Program-made: the position numbers and the translations under genes
NCBI RefSeq assembly: GCF_002014855.1
Contig: NZ_MUYV01000002.1
Span: 53,941 to 117,940, forward strand
DNA from: Moraxella porci DSM 25326
GTDB lineage: Bacteria; Pseudomonadota; Gammaproteobacteria; Pseudomonadales; Moraxellaceae
Reading direction: 5' to 3'
Length of the DNA: 64,000 nucleotides
Notes under the pieces: generated by a model
What the model saw: only the letters and a program-made list of their open reading frames with translations
Told to the model about the DNA's origin: nothing
The model's database searches: none
Shown here: piece after piece, positions 57,486-64,000 of the stretch
Layout: every line of letters begins with the position of its first letter
Numbering within the stretch: position 1 is the stretch's first letter

Positions 57486-60035
57486 CTACCGCCACCGCTT
57501 CTTCTTAATCTCCTGCATCGCAAGCGTAATCTCATCACGGCTTAGGCTTGCCGTGTGGCGTAGTAGCTGCATCATATCAGGATGCAGGACGAACTTGGCA
57601 TGCTCAGCGATCTTATCGATGCGCTCATCGAAGGTCAAGAGCCCCGTCTTGTCATCGATGGTGACATAGCCGACGCGTACCAGCGTATCGATAAAGCTTG
57701 TGAACAATGCCTTATCAAACATATCTGGCAGATCATCAGCATGTAGCACTGACACACGCTGACCAAGCACATAGCACAGATTGACTACCTGCTCGGTGTT
57801 TAGGCGATTTGAGCCTTGCTCAGACAGCAATGTCAGTGCCATAAAATAGCGCTCAAGACTTTGCTGGGCGGGGCTTGCCAGTACCATCAGCTGCTGATAC
57901 GCTTCAGAGTTGCCCTCGGGGCTGCCGACCACGCCATCACCCAGATCGACGATGACGCCACGCTCGATAAGCAGATTTAGCACGCGTTCGGCTTGATCAG
58001 CAATATTGCGTAGGGCAGTTTTTAGGAACAGCTCACTTTGTAAAAATGGATACAAAAGCTCGGTGATGCTCTCAAGCTTCTCACGGTAGATACGGCCATT
58101 TCGCTGCACCAATGCCGCAAGGAAGCTTGCGATGATAAACACATGCAAGATATTATTTCTAAAATAACTCAGTAGCGGTGCTTGCTTATCCGCCACACGG
58201 ATCATATCGCCTAGGATGTGTGGTGTACGCTCGATAAGCTTAAGCTTAATGCCGTATTCTAAGATCTCTTTTGGGCTCATGTCGGTGACATGGGTATCAG
58301 GATCATAAGGCAGCGCTTGGGCGATGTGCTGATACAGCTTGATCTGCTCAAGGCATTGGGCTTCATCAAGTGCAGCATTGGGTGTAGACAGCAGCACCAG
58401 TGCCAGCAGCGACACAGGATTGACCACGGCGGCTTTGTTGATGTTTTGCATCACTTTGACGCCAAGGTTTTGTACCATGGCGTGCGTCTTGGCGGTATTC
58501 TCATCACTACCATCTTGGATGGCAACATCGAATTTAGCCATAAAATCATTGAGATACAACGGCTCGCCAAAAGCCAAATGCACCGTACCAAAAATCCGCT
58601 CAATCTTACGGGCAGTTTTTAGTAAGCCTAATAAATTCTCGCTTTCTTTTGGCTTGCCTTTGAGCTCACCGACATAAGTCGCCCCTTCCATGATGCGCTC
58701 ATAGCTGATATAAGTCGGGATAAATACCACAGGCTTGGCAGGCTCACGCAGATGGCTATTGACCGTCATTGCCAGCATCCCAAGTTTCGGTGGCAGCAGA
58801 CGACCCGAGCGAGAGCGGCCACCTTCGATGAAGTACTCGATCGGTGCTTGGCGCTGCATCAGGCTGTGCACATATTCTTTGAACACCGTGCTGTATAAGG
58901 CATTGCCCTTAAAGCTACGACGCATAAAGAACGCCCCACCACTGCGTAAGATCTCGCCTAGGATGGGGATATTTAGGTTCTCACCGGCAGCGACATGCGG
59001 GATGCGCAGACCACGCTTATAAATCACATAAGACAATAATAGATAATCGATGTGGCTACGATGGCATGGCACATAGACAATCTGATAATCAGGTGCCAAA
59101 GCACGCACACGCTCAAAATGACGCACTTCCACACCGTCATATAGGCGCGTCCATAGCCATGTCAAGAAATGATCAAAAAAACGCACCACCGAATGCGAAT
59201 AGTCGCTCGTGATCTCGCCCAAATAGCCTTGGGCTTCAGCTTTGACAGCGGCGATGGATTTGCCGGTCTCGGCGGCGTGCTTTTCGATGGCATCAGCGAC
59301 CACAGGCGATGACAGGATCGTGCCTGCAATATTGCGCTTATCCGATAAGTCAGGGCCGACGATGCTCGTGCGCTGCTTATCCAGATAGCCTTTTAGGCGC
59401 ATGGCGATGGTCACGCTCAGATCCTCGCCCACGCCTGCTTGAGCATCACGGATGAGTGATTGTAGATCCTTAGGCTCGCTAAATCGCACAAAGGTATCAC
59501 GCCCCATCACACCGATGTTAAACAGCTGCTTGGTCTTCGATGGCACTGCCCATTCATCGGCCATCAATAGGCGAAATAATGAATCTTCCTTATCAGGCGC
59601 CCGCCCCCATAAGATCGTCACAGGCACCAGCTGAATCTCAAGCTGTGGATTGGCCAGACAAGCTGCGATCAAGCGCTCTAGCCGCGGCACTTTGCCATTG
59701 ATCGCATCCGATCGGCGATCGCGCAAAAAAATCATCGCCGAAGTCTCATGGATGCCATCGGCACGCACTTCAGCCAGTGCTGATGGCAAACCAAGCACAT
59801 CGGTCTGCATCCCGACAAGCAGGCTGTTTGATCGAGAGTACGAGCGGATGACATAAAAGGTCGGAATCGATGGATCAAGCTGTGGCACTTCACCGATGAC
59901 TGTTGGCTTGACCGCCAAGGACAATCCTTTGGCCGATGCGCGGCGATAAGGGCTGGGCAGGCGATTGGCGCCAGTTGATGCTAAATCTTTGTCTTGGGCG
60001 CGGTCTTTTTTGAGCCAATTAGAAATTTTTAACAT
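57486..60035 (-). CDS. plsB: Glycerol-3-phosphate acyltransferase (PlsB)
   Basis: 849-residue enzyme (E. coli 807) that acylates glycerol 3-phosphate, the first step of phospholipid synthesis, at the inner membrane. The catalytic HX4D motif is H-R-S-H-I-D near residue 320. Later blocks include F-F-M-R-R-S-F and F-I-E-G-G-R-S-R-S-G-R. Divergent from tesB across 153 bases. The capsule operon starts 244 bases after its stop, and read-through cannot be excluded. Confidence 0.96.
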   Translation of the reverse strand: MLKISNWLKKDRAQDKDLASTGANRLPSPYRRASAKGLSLAVKPTVIGEVPQLDPSIPTFYVIRSYSRSNSLLVGMQTDVLGLPSALAEVRADGIHETSAMIFLRDRRSDAINGKVPRLERLIAACLANPQLEIQLVPVTILWGRAPDKEDSLFRLLMADEWAVPSKTKQLFNIGVMGRDTFVRFSEPKDLQSLIRDAQAGVGEDLSVTIAMRLKGYLDKQRTSIVGPDLSDKRNIAGTILSSPVVADAIEKHAAETGKSIAAVKAEAQGYLGEITSDYSHSVVRFFDHFLTWLWTRLYDGVEVRHFERVRALAPDYQIVYVPCHRSHIDYLLLSYVIYKRGLRIPHVAAGENLNIPILGEILRSGGAFFMRRSFKGNALYSTVFKEYVHSLMQRQAPIEYFIEGGRSRSGRLLPPKLGMLAMTVNSHLREPAKPVVFIPTYISYERIMEGATYVGELKGKPKESENLLGLLKTARKIERIFGTVHLAFGEPLYLNDFMAKFDVAIQDGSDENTAKTHAMVQNLGVKVMQNINKAAVVNPVSLLALVLLSTPNAALDEAQCLEQIKLYQHIAQALPYDPDTHVTDMSPKEILEYGIKLKLIERTPHILGDMIRVADKQAPLLSYFRNNILHVFIIASFLAALVQRNGRIYREKLESITELLYPFLQSELFLKTALRNIADQAERVLNLLIERGVIVDLGDGVVGSPEGNSEAYQQLMVLASPAQQSLERYFMALTLLSEQGSNRLNTEQVVNLCYVLGQRVSVLHADDLPDMFDKALFTSFIDTLVRVGYVTIDDKTGLLTFDERIDKIAEHAKFVLHPDMMQLLRHTASLSRDEITLAMQEIKKKRWR

Positions 60036-60110
60036 AAATCGATCGATCTATCAACAAAGGAATATGACCTTTTATTTTATCATTCTTTGGGTGAATTTTT
60101 GACAAAAAAT

Positions 60111-60118
60111 GTTATAAT
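60111..60118 (+). promoter_or_regulatory. Extended -10 promoter of tesB
   Basis: TGTTATAAT ends at 60118, 70 bases before tesB. A TTGACA lies too close (about 8 bases) to serve as its -35 box. Confidence 0.4.
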
Positions 60119-60188
60119 TTTGGCAATTTTACATTTTTTTAAATCCAAATTTCCCAATCACTTTCACCGTTAATCTTGGCAGAGCCTT

Positions 60189-61154
60189 ATGAAAACTTCT
60201 TTTGAACGCTACGCACTGACGCCCGATGCCATGCAGGCAAAAGTCGAGGATCTCTTAAATACCGTCAAGCTTACCGAGCTGTCACCAGATGTGTTTCAAG
60301 GCGCAAGTTTTGATTATGTTGGCCCACGCATCTTTGGTGGCCAAGTCTTGGCGCAAGCTTTGCTGGCAGCGGCCAAAACGCTGAGCTATGATAAACCTTG
60401 TCACAGCTTACACGGCTATTTTTTAAGAGGCGGTGACATTCGCCTGCCTGTGGTGTATCAAGTGCGTCGCCTACGCGATGGTCGCAGTCTGTCAGCGCGC
60501 GAGGTCATCGCGGTGCAATATGTTGAAACAGTGAATGATGATGGCGAGAAAGTGACCAAAGAACAGGTGATTTTTTCGATGATTGCGTCATTTTCGCCGA
60601 TGGAAGGCGGATTAAATTATCAACAAGACATGCCGCAAGTGCCGCCACCTGAAACGCTTAAGACCGAACAAGAGCTTAAGGCTCAATATCTGGATAAAGT
60701 CCCAGAGATCCTACAGGCACGCTACCTGCGCCCGCGCCATGTGGAGATTCGTCCTGTCACACCGATGGATCCTGTCGATCCAGCACCAGCGCGGCCGCAT
60801 CAAGCCAATTGGCTGCGCATCGCAGACATTGGTGAGCAGCCTGTGGCGATTCATCAGGCGCTGTTGGCATTTGTGTCGGATTTTTATTTGGCGGGAACGG
60901 CGCTGATCGGTCATGGCATCACTTTTATGACGCGTGGACTGCAAGCCGCCAGCATCGACCACAGCATGCATTTTCACCGTCCCTTTGATATCCGCGAATA
61001 CTTGCTGTATGACATGTGGAGCGACACCACCAGTCATTCCAAGGGCTTAAACCATGGCCAATTTTGGCAAGATGGTCAGCTGATCGCCACCACCCAACAA
61101 GAATGCCTGATGCGCCTACATCCAGATTCTGAGCGTCTCACCAGCAGCAGTTGA
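60189..61154 (+). CDS. tesB: Acyl-CoA thioesterase II
   Basis: 321-residue double-hotdog thioesterase (E. coli TesB 286). F-G-G-Q-V-L-A-Q-A near 49-57, D-F-Y-L-A-G near the second hotdog, S-I-D-H-S-M-H-F-H-R-P-F and the C-terminal Q-E-C-L-M-R are family blocks holding the Asp/Thr/Gln catalytic set. It hydrolyses medium and long acyl-CoAs in the cytoplasm. Apparently monocistronic. Confidence 0.95.
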   Translation: MKTSFERYALTPDAMQAKVEDLLNTVKLTELSPDVFQGASFDYVGPRIFGGQVLAQALLAAAKTLSYDKPCHSLHGYFLRGGDIRLPVVYQVRRLRDGRSLSAREVIAVQYVETVNDDGEKVTKEQVIFSMIASFSPMEGGLNYQQDMPQVPPPETLKTEQELKAQYLDKVPEILQARYLRPRHVEIRPVTPMDPVDPAPARPHQANWLRIADIGEQPVAIHQALLAFVSDFYLAGTALIGHGITFMTRGLQAASIDHSMHFHRPFDIREYLLYDMWSDTTSHSKGLNHGQFWQDGQLIATTQQECLMRLHPDSERLTSSS

Positions 61155-61311
61155 GCGCACACTGCTGGCAATCATCAAGGCAGATTTGGGTAAAAGTCTT
61201 GCGCTTTGGTATATTTTTGTACCCAAGTATTGACGCGATGGCAGGCTGACACTATCATAAACTACCTTTATGATCAGACCTGTTTTGGCTCTTTTTTTGG
61301 ATGTGACAGTC

Positions 61312-62475
61312 ATGCAAAAACTTTCATTTGTGGCGCTGATGATGGCAACGGCTGCAGTCGCAGGTTGTGATGCCGTCAAACAAACCATCTCTGGTGACAC
61401 CAAAGCACTCACCGATGCCCAAATCGCCAAACTGATCCCCAAACGCGTCAAAAACACCAAAAGTTGGGCTGCCGACATCTCGGCCATCTATGATGACTTA
61501 AAATTACCCAAAGACGCCAGCAGCATCTGCACCGCCATCGCGGTCATCGATCAAGAATCCAACTTTCATGCCGACCCTGCCGTCCCCAATCTGGGTAATG
61601 CTGCCTTATCCGCGATCGATGAGAAATTAGAAGATAAACTGGGCAAAAATATGGCCAGCGTTTTTCGCACCATGCTAGAGACGCGCCCCACCAAAGACAA
61701 TAATTTCATCAAGCAAATCAAAGCAGTAAAAACCGAAAAACAACTCGATGAGCTGTACCAAGAGATTTTTGATTATTTTACCAGCACCTATAAAGTTGCC
61801 GCCTTAACCAACATCACCAAGCTGTCTGGCCAAGGCATCGATGAACGCGTCAATCCCATCACCACCCTCGGCTCGATGCAAGTACACATCGATTATGCAC
61901 GCGCACATCGGCGCATGAGCATGAGCGACAGAGATCTACGAGCCGATCTGTACACCCAATATGGCGGTCTGTATTATGGCATCCATCGCTTGATGGTGTA
62001 TCAGGCTGATTATGACAAGCCCTTATATCGCTTTGCTGATTATAACTCTGGGATGTATTCTAGCCGCAATGCTGCCTTTCAGCAGCGACTGGTGACATTG
62101 AGCGGTGAGAAGATTGATATTGATGGAGATTTGTTATTATATAAAGATGGCAGTCCATTGACCAAAAAATCCTCAACCGAAGCCGCCGCCATCGCCCTGC
62201 TAGCGACCGCGCCCACACCCGTGAGTGAACGGCAGATTCGTAATGATTTTAAAAAGGAAAAAACCCAAGCCTTCGAGCAAACGGTGACTTATCAAACGGT
62301 CAACAAGCTATTTTATGACAAAATGGGGCGTAAAGCCGCTTATGCCATCATGCCAAAAGTCGTCATCTCAGGGCCGAAGCTGAGCCGAGATTATAATACC
62401 AACTGGTTCGCCACTCGCGTCGATGGCCGCTATCAGACCTGCATGGCGACCGCCAAAAAGCAGCGCTTGGTGTGA
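61312..62475 (+). CDS. DUF1615 lipoprotein
   Basis: 387 residues from the ATG at 61312; this start gives a clean signal peptide with lipobox A-V-A-G-C and acylated Cys19. An in-frame ATG 14 codons earlier has no ribosome site. The body matches DUF1615 (V-I-D-Q-E-S-N-F near 84-91, G-S-M-Q-V near 198-202, Y-G-G-L-Y-Y-G near 225-231). The Q-E-S-N-F and G-S-M-Q-V pattern recalls lytic transglycosylases with a catalytic Glu, so a cell-wall role is plausible but unproven. Confidence 0.82.
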   Translation: MQKLSFVALMMATAAVAGCDAVKQTISGDTKALTDAQIAKLIPKRVKNTKSWAADISAIYDDLKLPKDASSICTAIAVIDQESNFHADPAVPNLGNAALSAIDEKLEDKLGKNMASVFRTMLETRPTKDNNFIKQIKAVKTEKQLDELYQEIFDYFTSTYKVAALTNITKLSGQGIDERVNPITTLGSMQVHIDYARAHRRMSMSDRDLRADLYTQYGGLYYGIHRLMVYQADYDKPLYRFADYNSGMYSSRNAAFQQRLVTLSGEKIDIDGDLLLYKDGSPLTKKSSTEAAAIALLATAPTPVSERQIRNDFKKEKTQAFEQTVTYQTVNKLFYDKMGRKAAYAIMPKVVISGPKLSRDYNTNWFATRVDGRYQTCMATAKKQRLV

Positions 62476-62541
62476 TTTGAGCATCGCTTGGCATGCTGAT
62501 TTGGGCGTCGTGAAGCATCAACATCCTGCCCTGCGATGGCT

Positions 62542-63645
62542 TTATTTGGATTTTTTATTTAATAAATACATCCCTGCCAAGGTGCTGATCACGATCGGCA
62601 GCACCGCCATCAACAGTGGCGGCAATCCTGTCGCCAGTGCCACAAAGCCTGTCAGATCAGTCAAATAGCTAAACAACAAACCTGTGAGCAGCGCCAATAC
62701 GATGCGCAAACCCAAGCCTTGCGATCTGAGCGACCCAAACACAAATGATGAGGCCACCAACACCAGTGACAGCACGGCAAATGGCGATAACAGCTTCTGC
62801 CAAAAAGCCAGCTCATGGCGGATCGACCGCGCGCCTTGATGCTGCATTAGACGATGATGCGCATACAGATCGCTCAAAGACAGATCCTCAGGCTCGCGCG
62901 TGAGCAGATGTACATCGGTGGGTGCGATCGGCAAAGTCAGATAACGCGCATCGGCATGCTGCTGCTCGACGCGATCACTGCCTACCGTGACCTCATCAAC
63001 CCCTGACAGCTGCCAAGTATAGCGGGCATCTGTGCCAGCATCAAGCGGCTTTGGCTGATAGGTGCCAGTATCGGCACGAAACGCTGCGAGCAACTGCCCA
63101 TCTTTGAGCTGATAGCGCTTGACTTCACCAAGCTTACCCTCACTGTCTGCGTAGCTGATGTACACCACCTCTTGGGTATCGCCCTCATTTTGTACCGCCC
63201 AATAGCCATCGATGGTGATGAGTTTTTCGTAAATGGTGTCGTTTTTTATGGCGGCGGCATGCTGATTGGCCACAGGCAGCACAAACTGATTGACCGCCAA
63301 AGAGATCGCCACAAAAATAAACGCTGGCAGCATCACCCAGCCGATGATCCGATATAGGCTAATCCCTGAGGCGCGCATGATAACCAGCTCACTGTGATTG
63401 GCAAGCAAGCCCAAGCCGATCACAGCGCCCAGTAGCGCGCCTGTGGGAATAAACTGCACCAAAAAATACGGCGAGCGGTATAAGATAAATTGTAGCGCAT
63501 CTTTGAGAGTATAAGTATCGGTGATGTTCTCAAGCTCACCCAAATAAGCAAACACCATCTGCAACAGCCACAGCCCAACGACCGCACCTGTCATCGCAAG
63601 CAAAGCCGAACGAATCACATATCTGGGCAAGATCCAAGGCTTCAT
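62542..63645 (-). CDS. lptG: LptG, lipopolysaccharide export permease
   Basis: 367-residue inner-membrane protein: three helices at the N-terminus (about 10-35, 55-80, 98-120), a periplasmic beta-jellyroll (about 130-260) and three helices at the C-terminus. Y-V-I-R-S-A-L-L-A near 9-17 and L-E-N-I-T-D-T-Y near 38-45 are family positions. With LptF and LptB it extracts LPS from the inner membrane. The start overlaps the lptF stop by four bases. Confidence 0.95.
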   Translation of the reverse strand: MKPWILPRYVIRSALLAMTGAVVGLWLLQMVFAYLGELENITDTYTLKDALQFILYRSPYFLVQFIPTGALLGAVIGLGLLANHSELVIMRASGISLYRIIGWVMLPAFIFVAISLAVNQFVLPVANQHAAAIKNDTIYEKLITIDGYWAVQNEGDTQEVVYISYADSEGKLGEVKRYQLKDGQLLAAFRADTGTYQPKPLDAGTDARYTWQLSGVDEVTVGSDRVEQQHADARYLTLPIAPTDVHLLTREPEDLSLSDLYAHHRLMQHQGARSIRHELAFWQKLLSPFAVLSLVLVASSFVFGSLRSQGLGLRIVLALLTGLLFSYLTDLTGFVALATGLPPLLMAVLPIVISTLAGMYLLNKKSK

Positions 63646-64000
63646 GCCGCCTCCTTATGCTGCCGCGTCAACTGCATCCGCGCCATCAGTCGCTGATGGT
63701 AGTTCAAATACAGCGCAAAAGCCGTCAGCAGCAGCACCGCCACAAGATAAGTCATCGGCGGCAATTTGCCTTTGCTGATGCTGTCTTTGAGCGAGATGAT
63801 CACCAACACGCTCGCCACATAAATAAAAATCGCAGGAATTAATTTGAGCCATCGACCTTGGCGCGGACGCACATAGGATAAAGGAGTTGCCATCATCACA
63901 GCCAGCACGATCAGCCACGGCATGCTCAGCCGATAACCCAGCTCAGCATGGGCCTCGAGTGGATTGTCTCGTGATGCCGTGCCTTGAATGATGCCAATGA
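63642..64000 (-). CDS. lptF: LptF, lipopolysaccharide export permease (3' part only)
   Basis: About 119 C-terminal residues; the gene runs off the right edge of the window. E-A-H-A-E-L-G-Y-R-L-S-M-P near the window edge is the conserved entry to the last membrane helices of LptF, and three hydrophobic helices follow. It pairs with LptG encoded next in a translationally coupled arrangement. Confidence 0.92.
   Translation of the reverse strand, partial: IGIIQGTASRDNPLEAHAELGYRLSMPWLIVLAVMMATPLSYVRPRQGRWLKLIPAIFIYVASVLVIISLKDSISKGKLPPMTYLVAVLLLTAFALYLNYHQRLMARMQLTRQHKEAA

Noticed and set aside
57485..57492. GGCGGTAG on the minus strand, identical to the start of the RfaH ops element, just upstream of the capsule operon
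   Set aside because: It is made by the last codons and stop of plsB (tryptophan, arginine, stop), the following bases do not match ops, and the likely capsule promoter lies downstream of it.

Overview
The window looks like chromosome from a Moraxellaceae gamma-proteobacterium, most likely a Moraxella. This is inferred from the overall protein character, the UmuD protein with an extended N-terminus as in Acinetobacter UmuDAb, the short division/cell-wall cluster (rsmH-ftsL-ftsI-murE-murF-mraY without murD/ftsW/murG behind it), the secG-tRNA-Leu(GAG) pair, and a Neisseria-like ctrA-D capsule export set. It was not tested by database search.

Bases 1 to about 18365 are accessory DNA lying against the 3' end of tRNA-Leu(GAG), which is encoded on the minus strand at 18366-18450. 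This island holds (i) a LexA/UmuD-like protease-repressor and UmuC (187-2219), each with its own promoter and TTGAA/TTCAA palindromes; (ii) an XRE regulator and, divergently, a long plus-strand operon (2925-10965) with a WYL-family-like HTH regulator lacking the WYL core, three different dynamin-like GTPases, a coiled-coil protein, a zinc-ribbon protein, an unknown protein and a 36-residue membrane peptide; (iii) a minus-strand mobile-element module (11333-16280) with a HUH-type replication protein, a two-CxxC membrane protein, DUF932, a YqaJ/lambda-type exonuclease, a phiC31-gp3/RDF-like zinc-binding protein and AlpA; (iv) a 426-residue orphan protein; and (v) an attachment-like junction with paired TGGTACACT repeats. 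No integrase is inside the window. The dynamin operon is the best candidate for a new or poorly described system: its gene content is most like bacterial dynamin sets such as LeoABC/Eleos, but with extra partners.

Bases 18366-41000 are housekeeping core: secG, tpiA, the dcw genes, gltX, tRNA-Ala(GGC), tRNA-Glu(TTC), a YdjM-like hydrolase, a CopD/DUF3025/amidotransferase set, an AEC transporter, homoserine kinase, hisF, then ribH-nusB-thiL-pgpA and hslO. Between thiL and pgpA sits a small protein with an apparently intact RelA/SpoT synthetase active site.

Bases 41015-57241 hold glmS and, facing it across a shared terminator, a minus-strand capsule locus. From its promoter it reads ctrA-ctrB-ctrC-ctrD (ABC export), a lectin-like/serine-hydrolase protein, two glycosyltransferases, UDP-galactopyranose mutase, a galactofuranosyltransferase-like enzyme, galU, pgi, a UDP-glucose dehydrogenase homologue that has lost its catalytic residues, and galE. 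Together these make and export a polymer that probably contains galactofuranose. The export and glycosyltransferase part is visibly more AT-rich than its neighbours. The window ends in core genes: plsB, tesB, a DUF1615 lipoprotein, lptG and the 3' part of lptF.
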